Below are positions 27,437-36,028 of a stretch of DNA of 64,000 nucleotides, in pieces; the first letter of the stretch is position 1; every line of letters begins with the position of its first letter. Made by a program: the position numbers and the translations under genes. The stretch spans positions 1,550,001 to 1,614,000 of the forward strand of contig OZ244166.1 in the NCBI GenBank assembly GCA_965216445.1, read 5' to 3'. This DNA is from MA-ANB-1 sp965216445. GTDB taxonomy: Bacteria; Actinomycetota; Acidimicrobiia; Spongiisociales; ZC4RG35. The notes beneath the pieces were generated by a model. That model was not told where the DNA came from, searched no databases, and worked only from the letters and a program-made list of their open reading frames with translations.

Positions 27437-28792
27437 ATGAGGGCAATAAAGAGGGCAATGGGGTCGGCTGAAAAGCTGGCCATCGCAACACCACCGGAGC
27501 GAAACCGCTACGTCGACTTGCTGAGAGCGCTATCGATCCTGGTTGTGGTCTTTGGCCACTGGCTGATGGCAGCTCCTGAAGTAATCGATGGCGAGATCAG
27601 GATCGGTCATGCGCTCACTGATATCCCTTGGACTCGGGGTTTGACCTGGGTTCTGCAGGTAATGCCCATCTTCTTCTTCGTGGGCGGTTTCTCCAACGCC
27701 CTCGGACTCAGGGCCGCCAGACGCAAAGGGACGGCCTACGGCAAGTGGCTGAGAGACAGGCTACGTCGATTGGTAGTCCCAGTTCTTCCTGTACTGGCCC
27801 TATGGGCGCCCGGTGCGTGGTTGGCTGTGAACTCCGGCGTCGATAGCGAGCTGGTCAGGATCGGTTCACAGGCCGCCCTGGTTCCGGTCTGGTTCTTGGC
27901 GACATACGTGGTGATCGTGGCGATGGCGCCGTTCACCCTTGCCATGTGGGAAAGGTTCGGATGGGGCGCTCTCGCCACATTCACAGCGCTTGCGGCCGCC
28001 GTCGACATCGCATACATAGGCTTCGACATCGACCCCGTCCGCTGGCTCAACTATCTGTTCGTCTGGAACGCCGTCCACATCCTCGGCTATACGTGGGCAG
28101 ACGGGCGTATCGGCAACATCGCCCACCGACTGGGAATCATGATCGGAGGATTTGTCACTCTTGCCGGACTGATCGTGCTGGGACCCTATCCGGTTTCGAT
28201 GGTCGGATTCACTGGTGAAAACATCACGAACTCCAACCCACCGAAAGTCACGCTGATCGCACTTGGCGTATTCCAGTTCGGACTTGCCATGACTCTGGAA
28301 GGGCCGGCGCGAGCACGACTTCAGCGACTCAGAAGCTGGACACGTGTTGTCGCGATCAACGGATCAATCATGACCCTCTACCTATGGCACCTGACGGCGA
28401 TGGTCGCCGTCGTTGGCATCCTCTTATTGATCGGTGCACCCGGACTCGGACTCGAAGTCGGCACCGTCGAATGGTGGGTCACCCGACCGATCTGGATTGC
28501 CCTGATGATGTTGGCAACCATCCCATTTCTTGTTGTCTTCGCCAGGTTCGAACGACCACGTGTCGACAACCGCCCCGCCCCGCCGGCGTGGAAACCGGTT
28601 GTGGCAACCCTCGCTGTCTGTGCGGGTCTAGGGCTCCTGGCGTCAGGCGGTATCGCCGACGCTGATGGATTGAACGTGGTTGCGTTGCTGCTACCAGTTG
28701 TCGGCGTGGTTTCTTTCGGCGTGGTCGGGGCGGGTCGCTGGGAGCGTCGTCAGGAAACAAATCTCAAGGAAGATGCAGACGTTTCCACCTAG
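27437..28792 (+). CDS. Membrane acyltransferase, acyltransferase-3 family
   Basis: 451 aa. The first segment has the family motif RYVDLLRALSILVVVFGHW, with the Arg, Asp and His expected for O-acyl transfer, followed by about ten more transmembrane segments ending near residue 430. Such proteins acylate exported sugars, peptidoglycan or lipids. Its stop codon TAG is part of the -10 hexamer of the next gene. Confidence 0.82.
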   Translation: MRAIKRAMGSAEKLAIATPPERNRYVDLLRALSILVVVFGHWLMAAPEVIDGEIRIGHALTDIPWTRGLTWVLQVMPIFFFVGGFSNALGLRAARRKGTAYGKWLRDRLRRLVVPVLPVLALWAPGAWLAVNSGVDSELVRIGSQAALVPVWFLATYVVIVAMAPFTLAMWERFGWGALATFTALAAAVDIAYIGFDIDPVRWLNYLFVWNAVHILGYTWADGRIGNIAHRLGIMIGGFVTLAGLIVLGPYPVSMVGFTGENITNSNPPKVTLIALGVFQFGLAMTLEGPARARLQRLRSWTRVVAINGSIMTLYLWHLTAMVAVVGILLLIGAPGLGLEVGTVEWWVTRPIWIALMMLATIPFLVVFARFERPRVDNRPAPPAWKPVVATLAVCAGLGLLASGGIADADGLNVVALLLPVVGVVSFGVVGAGRWERRQETNLKEDADVST

Positions 28793-28795
28793 TGT
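28790..28795 (+). promoter_or_regulatory. -10 hexamer, leaderless promoter of the GNAT gene
   Basis: TAGTGT, then GACCGT, then ATG 28802. The first three bases are the stop codon of the acyltransferase gene. Confidence 0.5.
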
Positions 28796-28801
28796 GACCG
28801 T

Positions 28802-29296
28802 ATGGAGGTCTCACTGCGCCCCCTCGTTGATGCCGACGTACTGGCCGTTCAGATCGGCCTGTACAACGCCGTGACATGGAATCAACCCGATGCGCCACCA
28901 CTCGAGGTAGCTGTTCACCACCCGCAACTGAAGGTGTACTGGGAGGGCTGGGGTCGACCCGGAGATATGGGGGTGGTGGCGGAGAGCGAACGCGAGAGTA
29001 TTGGTGCGGCGTTTGCACGCCTTTTCCGAAGCCGCGACGAGTCCGACGGGTTCGTCGATCCCTCCGTACCTGAACTCGGAATCGGGATCGTTCCCGGCTA
29101 CAGATCCAGAGGCATTGGGCGGAGTCTGATGGAGGCGCTGCATGACGAAGCACGGGGCCATGGGTTCGACAGGTTGAGTCTCAGCGTCCACCTGACCAAC
29201 CCGGCAGTCGATCTCTACAAGTCGCTTGGATACGAAGAACTGGACAGGGATACGAAAAGCGCCCGAATGATCAAGACGCTGAGCAGGGCGGAGTAG
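28802..29296 (+). CDS. GNAT family N-acetyltransferase
   Basis: 164 aa. Motif A is clear: ELGIGIVPGYRSRGIGRSLME (the R-x-x-G-x-G/A acetyl-CoA loop), with FDRLSLSVHLTNPAVDLYKSLGYEEL as the usual motif B and C-terminal region. A single GNAT domain, acetyl acceptor unknown. Followed 19 bp later by the dodecin gene. Confidence 0.87.
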   Translation: MEVSLRPLVDADVLAVQIGLYNAVTWNQPDAPPLEVAVHHPQLKVYWEGWGRPGDMGVVAESERESIGAAFARLFRSRDESDGFVDPSVPELGIGIVPGYRSRGIGRSLMEALHDEARGHGFDRLSLSVHLTNPAVDLYKSLGYEELDRDTKSARMIKTLSRAE

Positions 29297-29315
29297 CGTC
29301 GTATCAGGAGGAGAC

Positions 29316-29540
29316 ATGTCATCAATCACTAAAACAATCCGACTGTCAGGGCAGGCCGGGGGTTCAATTGAGGATGCAGTGAGAACAGTCCTCGCTCGGG
29401 CCGGCACCACGATTAGCGATATCCAGAAATTCGAGATTGTCAGAGTTGGCGGAAAGGTGGACAGTTCTGGTGCCCCCACCCTGTTCTCGGTGACGTTGGA
29501 CATCACGTTCGGGATCAAAGACACCGTCGAACACGGCTAG
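29316..29540 (+). CDS. Dodecin family protein
   Basis: 74 aa, with GGAGGAG 5 nt before ATG. Size and pattern match dodecins: an N-terminal strand (ITKTIRLSG), a helix (SIEDAVRTVLARAGTT), then two long strands (KFEIVRVGGKVD and LFSVTLDITFGI). The Trp that stacks on flavin in archaeal dodecins is not present. Dodecins form dodecamers that store flavins or coenzyme A. Confidence 0.75.
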   Translation: MSSITKTIRLSGQAGGSIEDAVRTVLARAGTTISDIQKFEIVRVGGKVDSSGAPTLFSVTLDITFGIKDTVEHG

Positions 29541-29550
29541 GAAACCCCTG

Positions 29551-29973
29551 TTGACCAAGTACCTAGTTGCCCTGCTCCTCAGTGCTGGTTCCATCGGGTC
29601 CCTCTGGGCCGCAAGCGAAGTTCTTGACACGGCTCAGCGCCAGCTGGGCTCGACATTCCAGCTCCCGACGGGACGTCTGTTGCTCTCCTCTGTCCTCTAC
29701 ATATTGGCGGGGGCGCTCTTTTCGGGAGTTCTGATGATCAGAGCGAAGCGGGACCACCGATATGGATATCTAGCGGCCGCGGGACTGCTCCCCGCTCTCA
29801 TCGTCGCGTATCAATTCATGTTCTACGCAGGCTGGTCGCTACCGCGGCGCCAAGTGTTCTGGATATTCTCAGAAGACGTCGGGGCCGTCTCAGCCTTCGC
29901 CGTTGGAGCGGTGATTGCGCACCTGGTGTGGAGAGCAACGGGACCATCACGATTTGAAGTCGCTGATGGATAA
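29551..29973 (+). CDS. Hypothetical membrane protein (about 140 aa)
   Basis: TTG start at 29551. Four hydrophobic segments are predicted: LVALLLSAGSIGSLW, LLLSSVLYILAGALF, GYLAAAGLLPALIVAY and AVSAFAVGAVIAHLVW. No family recognised. It overlaps the following MBL gene by 8 bp, so the two are translationally coupled. Confidence 0.65.
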   Translation: MTKYLVALLLSAGSIGSLWAASEVLDTAQRQLGSTFQLPTGRLLLSSVLYILAGALFSGVLMIRAKRDHRYGYLAAAGLLPALIVAYQFMFYAGWSLPRRQVFWIFSEDVGAVSAFAVGAVIAHLVWRATGPSRFEVADG

Positions 29974-30943
29974 CATTCCCGAAGCGCGCAACCTCGGAAA
30001 CGGGATCTACCAAGTCCCCGCCCCACTCCCCTTTCGATCACCTGCGTTCGTCAATACGTATCTGATCGAAAGCGGCGATGGCCTCCTGATGCTCGACTGT
30101 GGCAGCGATTGGGACCCGGGCCGGGACACCATCCGCTCCGGATTCGAGAGCTTGGGACTCTCCGAAGACGCCGTACACACTCTGGTCGTGTCCCACCTCC
30201 ATCTCGACCATGTCGGGATGGCGGGTCGGATGGTTGATGAGCTCGGATGCGATTTTGTCATGCACGAACGAGCCGAGAAGCTCGTTGACTCATACAACGA
30301 CACGCCAGCGTACGTAGCTCGGCTGGTGCGCCTGGGTCACACTCACGGCATCCCGGAGCAGATCCTCGAGTCAGTTTCAGACTTCCCCCGGCCCGACTAC
30401 ATGCCGATAATCCCCAAGCCAAACCTGACTGTGGCCGATGGCCACAGCTTCGACCTCGGTAGCGGCCGCAGCTTATCGGTTGTGCACACGCCCGGCCACG
30501 AGCCAGCTCACATCTGTCTGGTTGATTCGAGAACCGGCATCACCTTCTCCGGAGACCATGTTCTTCCTCGGATCTCGCCGGTCATCATGTACGACGGTGT
30601 CCTCGATGATCCCCTCGGTGAATATCTGAACTCGTTGCAAAAACTGATCAATATGGGCATTGAGCTCACCTACCCGGCCCACGGTTCGATAGTGGAACAG
30701 GGTGACGAACGGGCCCGGCAAATCCTGCTCCACCACGACCGACGCCTGCTCGACATGGCAGAGCTTGTCAGGAGTGAGGACACCAGCGCGTGGGAGGTCA
30801 TGGTGAAGTCTTTTCGCCCCCACCTAGACCCGCTTCAGGCCCGACTCGCCTTCTTGGAGACGATCTCCCATCTCGAGCACCTTCGGATTACAGGGAGAAT
30901 CCGTCACGTGGAGACGGACGGCATAACGATTTACGGTCGATAG
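29966..30943 (+). CDS. MBL-fold metallo-hydrolase
   Basis: ATG 29966 overlaps the previous stop (ATGGATAA), giving 325 aa; the longer frame from 29915 lies inside the upstream gene. Metal site: SHLHLDHVGM (HxHxDH), HTPGHEPAH, SGDH, and the late TYPAHG. After the MBL core a helical C-terminal extension (about 250-325) resembles that of the LACTB2-like and RNase Z-related hydrolases. Substrate unknown. Confidence 0.87.
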   Translation: MDNIPEARNLGNGIYQVPAPLPFRSPAFVNTYLIESGDGLLMLDCGSDWDPGRDTIRSGFESLGLSEDAVHTLVVSHLHLDHVGMAGRMVDELGCDFVMHERAEKLVDSYNDTPAYVARLVRLGHTHGIPEQILESVSDFPRPDYMPIIPKPNLTVADGHSFDLGSGRSLSVVHTPGHEPAHICLVDSRTGITFSGDHVLPRISPVIMYDGVLDDPLGEYLNSLQKLINMGIELTYPAHGSIVEQGDERARQILLHHDRRLLDMAELVRSEDTSAWEVMVKSFRPHLDPLQARLAFLETISHLEHLRITGRIRHVETDGITIYGR

Positions 30944-30947
30944 GCCT

Positions 30948-31298
30948 CTATCTGGAGTCGCACCACGCCGCGACGATCGAGCGCAATTCGCTCTCATGCT
31001 GCAGAACGTCTTCCAAGTCGGCGAACTTCATATAGCGAGCCGTTTCGCCGCCACCCTCCAATTTCGGAAAGGTTCCCGGAATCGATGCGCCTGTGTGAAA
31101 CATGAGGCTCACATGTGACTTGGTCCGGGGATTGAAGCTCGCCATGTTTCCTTCATACATGAAGGTTGGGCTTTTCCACTTGATGGACTCGGACATTCGC
31201 TCGTCGGACATCACGATGTCACGTACCGCCAACATCGCATCCTTTGCTGGATGTTCGTAGCCAGCGAACCACGCTTCAACCTCGGGATTGGCTTCCAT
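30948..31298 (-). CDS. DUF1801 (YdhG-like) protein
   Basis: 116 aa. The pattern matches the family: WFAGYEHPAKDAMLAVRDIV at the N-terminus, ESIKWKSPTFMYEGNMASF in the middle and ARYMKFADLEDV near the end. The function of the family is not established. It is convergent with the MBL gene (4 bp apart). Confidence 0.78.
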   Translation of the reverse strand: MEANPEVEAWFAGYEHPAKDAMLAVRDIVMSDERMSESIKWKSPTFMYEGNMASFNPRTKSHVSLMFHTGASIPGTFPKLEGGGETARYMKFADLEDVLQHESELRSIVAAWCDSR

Positions 31299-31307
31299 AC
31301 GGAGATT

Positions 31308-31649
31308 CTATTTCACGAATTCGGCTGCTGCGATCCCGACACTGAACGCCAAGAGCCAGCTGACCAACGACCCGATGAGAACGTATTCGGGAGCGATCCT
31401 CTGCGGCTCCGATGAGATCTCGGGGTAACGCAAGATGCTCTTCGCAGCTACCACAATCCCTGCAGCGGCGGCTTGGCCGGCCAGAACGAGCACAAAGATC
31501 AGTAGCCTTTCCAGAATCCCGATCCAGCGACCGGCTCCGTTGCTTTCGGACGGTACGTCGGCGCGCACGGTCTTCAACACCCATCGCACCAACCAATTGG
31601 CCGGCACTGTCATCAGTATGGCGGCAAGCACGATGACCAGCACGTCCAT
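31308..31649 (-). CDS. Hypothetical membrane protein coupled to the SatD-like gene
   Basis: 113 aa with an N-terminal hydrophobic segment (VLVIVLAAILMTVPANWLV), a second (LLIFVLVLAGQAAAAGIVV) and a third (LIGSLVSWLLAFSVGIAAAE). It starts inside the stop of the SatD-like gene (TAATG). SatD genes often have a small membrane neighbour, so a shared task is likely, but the protein itself was not recognised. Confidence 0.65.
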   Translation of the reverse strand: MDVLVIVLAAILMTVPANWLVRWVLKTVRADVPSESNGAGRWIGILERLLIFVLVLAGQAAAAGIVVAAKSILRYPEISSEPQRIAPEYVLIGSLVSWLLAFSVGIAAAEFVK

Positions 31650-32296
31650 TATCCAACCACCGGGATCACGTCGGGTTCAGTGTTCAAAATGGTCAGGATG
31701 CCGTGAGTCTGCAAACGCCTGCTGATCGAGCTTTGAGCGAGCCCGACTTCATTGGCGATCTCCTTCTGACTCATCCCCTTGATTCTGAGATTCGCAATCG
31801 TCACATCGAGCTCGTCGAATCCGGAGAGCACCTGATCGCGGTTCGATAGGTACGCATTGATCAGTGAGTCCGACTCGGACCCGGTCCGACATCTGGTTCG
31901 AACCGATCGTGGCACCGAGTTGGACTGCTCGGCCGCCTTTACTTCTTCGATCGCTTCACGAGCTCGCCACCAACACGGACCGTCCTGGCCGAAGGGTGGG
32001 TTCAGGGGTTCGAGAGTCAGTTCCCCCCAACCGATCCCAATCCGCACATCAACCTCGGGCCAGAGGTCGAGACGTATCCGGAGTGCTGCCTGTGATGCCT
32101 CGGCAATCGTCGAGTACATCGCCTGGAACTCATCCCCGACTGTCATCGTGAGGCGCTGTATGGGCGGAACCGCTTCATTTGCCTGGTCCATCGCCCGTTG
32201 TAGTGCACGTTGAAGATCTTCACGGTCACCAGTCTGCCGCGATCCTGTGACATCTCCGATTATTGCCGCTTTCGAAGCCTGAGCTTTATGCGCCAT
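31649..32296 (-). CDS. SatD family protein with C-terminal helix-turn-helix
   Basis: 215 aa, ATG 32296. The N-terminus has the SatD signature AIIGDVTGSR, then MTVGDEFQAMY and VRIGIGWGE, a pattern reminiscent of nucleotide-cyclase-like folds. The C-terminus (about 160-205) is a helix-turn-helix: MSQKEIANEVGLAQSSISRRL. SatD was named from an acid-tolerance locus of Streptococcus; its biochemical role is unclear. The HTH makes it a probable DNA-binding regulator, and three phased copies of a heptamer flank its own promoter. Confidence 0.8.
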   Translation of the reverse strand: MAHKAQASKAAIIGDVTGSRQTGDREDLQRALQRAMDQANEAVPPIQRLTMTVGDEFQAMYSTIAEASQAALRIRLDLWPEVDVRIGIGWGELTLEPLNPPFGQDGPCWWRAREAIEEVKAAEQSNSVPRSVRTRCRTGSESDSLINAYLSNRDQVLSGFDELDVTIANLRIKGMSQKEIANEVGLAQSSISRRLQTHGILTILNTEPDVIPVVG

Positions 32297-32348
32297 GGGG
32301 GCAAGTATAACAATTATGCGCTAAGGATGCAACAGTTGTCTTTATGCG
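32286..32348. repeat. Three TTATGCG heptamers at an exact 28 bp period
   Basis: TTATGCG starts at 32286, 32314 and 32342. The first copy covers codons 2-4 of satD, the second lies between its -35 and -10, and the third is just upstream of the -35. The first two extend to TTATGCGC. The regular phasing across a promoter suggests binding sites for one protein, most simply SatD itself. Confidence 0.6.
32303..32331 (-). promoter_or_regulatory. satD promoter (leaderless)
   Basis: On the minus strand TTGCAT and TATACT (32308-32303) are 17 bp apart, a near-consensus promoter. ATG 32296 follows the -10 after 7 nt, with no room for a leader. Confidence 0.75.
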
Positions 32349-32363
32349 TCTTGAGAGCAACCG

Positions 32364-34889
32364 TTAAACATTCAATGCCACATCGACCCGGAAGTCACCC
32401 CGTTCATAATCGATTGACTCCGCCCTTGAAGCCAGGAGCAAATCCGACTCCGCTTCACGCAAATGTGACGTCTGGTCAGTGTCCCCCGCGACGGTGAAGG
32501 ATGTGACTTCGGTACGCATCGACGTCTTTGCATCCGACTTGGCACGTCTGACCGCACTGAGAACAGTGCTGACCGTGTCCAAAAGAGCAGGATCACCACC
32601 CAAACCGTCGAACTCGCCAGCAGATGGCCACGATGAGCGATGAACAGATCCGTCCCGCCACCAAGACCACACTTCCTCGGTGACAAAAGGCAGGATCGGT
32701 GCAAACAGCCGCAAGTAGATGCTCAAAGAGAGTTGGAGCGCCGCGTGGGCAGAGGCGGCTGCGGGTCCGTCGCCATAAGCCCGGCTCTTGACCAGCTCGA
32801 GATAATCGTCGGTCCAAGACCAGAACGAAGCCTCTGCCGCCTCCAGCGCACGGGCGTAGTCGAATCGATCGAAAGCTTCAGTCGCAACCTTCACGACCCC
32901 GGCGAGATTGGCCAACATCGACTTGTCGATCGGTTCGGTGATAGACGATGAATCAACGTCGTCGCCAAACCCAAGAACAAAACGTGAGGCATTGAGGAGC
33001 TTGGTCGCGAGACGACGCCCAATCCTCATTTGACCTTCGTCGAAGATGGTGTCGGAACCTGGGCGCCCGTAACACGCCCAGTAACGCACGGCGTCCGAGC
33101 CGTACTCATTCAGCAAGCTCATCGGTGTCACAACGTTGCCCTTGGACTTGGACATCTTCTTCCGATCGGGATCCATGATCCAACCCGAGATGGTGGCGTG
33201 CTTGAAGGGCAAGGAGTCGAACTCGAGATGACTCCGGGTCACTGTCGAAAAGAGCCAAGTGCGGATGATGTCATGGCCCTGTGGACGAATGTCCATCGGA
33301 AACACCTTCTCGAACAACTCTGGGTCGTCGTCCCAATGGCCGGCGATCAACGGAGTCAATGAGGAGGTAGCCCAGGTGTCCATTATGTCGAGGTCACCGA
33401 CAAAACCACCCGGCTCGCCACGTTGGGACTCTTCAAATCCCGGTGCCGTATCTGAGCCAGGGTCGATGGGTAAGGCGGAATCGTCCGGCACTATTGGCGA
33501 CTCATAATCCGGGACACCGTCATCATCGAGCCGGTACCACAGCGGAATAGGCACGCCGAAGAACCTCTGTCTTGAAACCAGCCAATCCCCGTTGAGCCCT
33601 TCCACCCAGTGCTTGTATCGGACACCCATGAACTCGGGAACCCAATGCAGTTCTTCGCCTCTCTCCAATAGAGCCTCGCGGAGGTCTTGGTCACGACCAC
33701 CATTTCGGATGTACCACTGTCGACTGGCAACGATTTCGAGTGGCCGATCACCCTTCTCATAGAACTTCACCTGGTGCGTTATCGCTTCCGGCTCACCATC
33801 GAGGTCTCCGGACTCCTCGAGGAGTTCGGTCATCCTCCGGCGTGCCTGATTGGGGTAGAGCCCAGCGATTTCACCGTATGCGCGTCTGCCCTCCTCGTTG
33901 TCGATCCAGTCAGGGACGTCCTCCTGGAATCGGCCGTTGTGCTGGACGACCGCACGGGTCGGGAGGTCCAACTCCCGCCACCATGTGACGTCGGTTGTGT
34001 CACCGAAAGTGCAGATCATGGCGATCCCGCTCCCCTTTTCCGGGTCGGCTAGTTCGTGGGCGACAATCGGAACTTCGACCCCGAACAGTGGGGATTTCAC
34101 GGTGGTTCCAAACAACTCTTGATAACGCTCGTCTCCTGGATGAGCGACCAGCGCAACGCAGGAGCACACCAACTCCGGTCGGGTCGTCTCGATGTAGATC
34201 GGGTCCCCGTCACCCCGACGGAACGAGACTCTGTGGTAGGCCGCCGGTCTTTCCCGATCCTCCAACTCAGCCTGAGCAACCGCAGTCTTGAAATCGACGT
34301 CCCAAAGTACCGGGGCCTCTTGCGTGTAGGCCTCTCCCCGCCTGAGATTGTTGAGGAACATTCGCTGGGACGTGCGGCGGCAGTGATGGTCGATTGTGGC
34401 GTAGGACTGCTTCCAGTCGACTGAGAGACCCAGCTTTCTCCATAGGTCCTCGAAGACTTTCTCGTCCTCCGTGGTCAGAATATGGCATAGGTCGATGAAG
34501 TTGCGTCTCGAGATCTCAATCGGTGGATCGTGGGGTTCGGTCGGTGGCTCGAAATCCGGATCGAACGACAGAGAGGCGTTCCCCCTCACTCCGTAGTAGT
34601 TCTGGACCCGCCTTTCTGTTGGCAGTCCGTTGTCGTCCCAACCCATCGGGTAGAACACTTCCATGCCTGCCATCCGCTGATATCGGGCTAGCGCATCGGT
34701 ATGGGTGTAACTGAACACATGGCCGACATGCAGAGATCCCGAAACAGTCGGTGGCGGGGTGTCGATGGCAAAGATCTCGTCACGAGTCTTTGACGGATCA
34801 AAGCGAAAGGTGTCTGAGGACTCCCACGACTGATCCCATTTGGCTTCAAGACCATCGAGATTCGGCTTGTCAGGAACATTGCGAGTCAT
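32364..34889 (-). CDS. valS: Valine-tRNA ligase
   Basis: 841 aa, ATG 34889. Class I synthetase features: the HIGH-like sequence GSLHVGHVFSYTHTDA near residue 52, an editing insertion (CP1) in the middle, KMSKSKGN near residue 560, then the helical anticodon-binding domain with RSSWPSAGEFD. It charges tRNA-Val and edits Thr. Length is slightly shorter than E. coli ValS because the C-terminal coiled-coil is reduced. Confidence 0.95.
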   Translation of the reverse strand: MTRNVPDKPNLDGLEAKWDQSWESSDTFRFDPSKTRDEIFAIDTPPPTVSGSLHVGHVFSYTHTDALARYQRMAGMEVFYPMGWDDNGLPTERRVQNYYGVRGNASLSFDPDFEPPTEPHDPPIEISRRNFIDLCHILTTEDEKVFEDLWRKLGLSVDWKQSYATIDHHCRRTSQRMFLNNLRRGEAYTQEAPVLWDVDFKTAVAQAELEDRERPAAYHRVSFRRGDGDPIYIETTRPELVCSCVALVAHPGDERYQELFGTTVKSPLFGVEVPIVAHELADPEKGSGIAMICTFGDTTDVTWWRELDLPTRAVVQHNGRFQEDVPDWIDNEEGRRAYGEIAGLYPNQARRRMTELLEESGDLDGEPEAITHQVKFYEKGDRPLEIVASRQWYIRNGGRDQDLREALLERGEELHWVPEFMGVRYKHWVEGLNGDWLVSRQRFFGVPIPLWYRLDDDGVPDYESPIVPDDSALPIDPGSDTAPGFEESQRGEPGGFVGDLDIMDTWATSSLTPLIAGHWDDDPELFEKVFPMDIRPQGHDIIRTWLFSTVTRSHLEFDSLPFKHATISGWIMDPDRKKMSKSKGNVVTPMSLLNEYGSDAVRYWACYGRPGSDTIFDEGQMRIGRRLATKLLNASRFVLGFGDDVDSSSITEPIDKSMLANLAGVVKVATEAFDRFDYARALEAAEASFWSWTDDYLELVKSRAYGDGPAAASAHAALQLSLSIYLRLFAPILPFVTEEVWSWWRDGSVHRSSWPSAGEFDGLGGDPALLDTVSTVLSAVRRAKSDAKTSMRTEVTSFTVAGDTDQTSHLREAESDLLLASRAESIDYERGDFRVDVALNV

Positions 34890-34960
34890 ATACGTGTGAA
34901 GGGTAATTGCAGTTGGTTACGGACCGGAGACCGTCCCGATGAATCGTTCGGCCCTTCGCA

Positions 34961-35013
34961 CCGTTCTGTGAGGGTCTAGCCCTCCTCTCCCGGCGCGAAC
35001 ACTCACAGTACGG
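34961..35013 (+). repeat. 53 bp palindromic repeat, copy A
   Basis: It starts CCGTTCTGTGAGGG and ends CACTCACAGTACGG, with CCGGCGCGAAC-type sequence in the right half. One base of the right arm differs from the consensus. Same orientation and exact length as copies B and C; it lies between valS and the DUF559 gene, 19 bp before copy B. Confidence 0.85.
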
Positions 35014-35032
35014 ATGACGGTGTCCGGCACAA

Positions 35033-35085
35033 CTCTTCTGTGAGGGTTTGGGCCGCCCCAACCGGCGCGAACACTCACAGAACGG
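35033..35085 (+). repeat. 53 bp palindromic repeat, copy B (upstream flank of the DUF559 gene)
   Basis: TTCTGTGAG near the left end and CTCACAGAACGG at the right end form inverted termini. The middle differs from A and C (TTTGGGCCGCCCCAA region) but the right half ACCGGCGCGAACACTCACAG is shared. It ends 40 bp before the ATG of the DUF559 gene. Confidence 0.85.
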
Positions 35086-35125
35086 GTGTATTGACAGAGG
35101 GTGGGTTTCTCAGTTGCTTGGAGCT

Positions 35126-36028
35126 ATGTGGGTTGAGAACCAGATCCGGCAAGTTGCGGGCCAGCAACATGGAGTCCTCACCAGGGGAGATCTCAGTGCT
35201 CTTGGCGCCAGTCGACACGAGATCGATCATCAGATTCGCCGGGGACGCCTGACGATGGTGCAACCCGGTGTGTACAACATCGACTCGGTTCCCGCTTCAT
35301 GGAAAACGTCGGTCCTCGAAGCGCTTTATGCCGCCGGTCCGAAAGCAGCTGCGTCCCATCGAACCGCAGCAGTCCTATGGGGATTCGACGCGATATCAGG
35401 ACTATTGATCGAGCTAACAGTCCCCTATCTGAAGTCGCCAGAACCGGCTGGCGCGCTGATCCACCGCACCCGACGCAAGCTTTGGATCACCGAAATCGAT
35501 GCTATCCCGATCACTCGACCGGAGCGTACGCTGCTGGACCTAGCTCCGATCTTGCCCGCGAGAGTCCTCTTCAAAGTCGCTCGTTCCGGGATCCACAAGG
35601 GGCTCACCAGCATCGATCGACTCGACAAGGTGGTGGGCACAGACGGTGGGCGTGGAGTTGCCGGGACGCGGAGGATGAGGTGGCTGATCGGCGAACTCGC
35701 GGACGACGTCTCTGCTTCGGTGTCGGAGATTGACCTCCAACAGATCATTTCGGAGATTCCAATTCCGAGACCTGTGCAACAACTACGGATCAAACGGCCA
35801 TCCGGTCGCAACGCCTACCCCGACTTTGCATGGCCGGACCTGATGAAGATCATTGAGGTAGACGGATTCGAGGCCCACGGCACGCCGGAACAACTCCAAG
35901 AAGACCTCCAACGTCAAAACGACTTGATGGATCTCGGTTGGAGCATCCGTCGATTCACCGCCACTGAGGTGCGTGACGATCCTGAACGGGTTCGCGACGA
36001 AATTGCACGCTTCATCGGCAATCCCTAA
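35126..36028 (+). CDS. DUF559/AbiEi-type protein: N-terminal wHTH plus PD-(D/E)XK-like domain
   Basis: ATG 35126, with GGAG 4 nt upstream, gives 300 aa; a longer frame from 35048 would read through repeat B and is rejected. The N-terminus (about 5-50) looks like the AbiEi winged-helix domain (GVLTRGDLSALGASRHEI and MVQPGVYNID). The C-terminus has the Vsr-like nuclease pattern of DUF559: YPDFAWPD, then KIIEVDGFEAHG, then GWSIRRFTATEV. Such solitary genes abound in actinobacteria, without proven function. Here a 53 bp palindromic repeat lies 40 bp before the start and another begins one base after the stop codon. Confidence 0.75.
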   Translation: MWVENQIRQVAGQQHGVLTRGDLSALGASRHEIDHQIRRGRLTMVQPGVYNIDSVPASWKTSVLEALYAAGPKAAASHRTAAVLWGFDAISGLLIELTVPYLKSPEPAGALIHRTRRKLWITEIDAIPITRPERTLLDLAPILPARVLFKVARSGIHKGLTSIDRLDKVVGTDGGRGVAGTRRMRWLIGELADDVSASVSEIDLQQIISEIPIPRPVQQLRIKRPSGRNAYPDFAWPDLMKIIEVDGFEAHGTPEQLQEDLQRQNDLMDLGWSIRRFTATEVRDDPERVRDEIARFIGNP

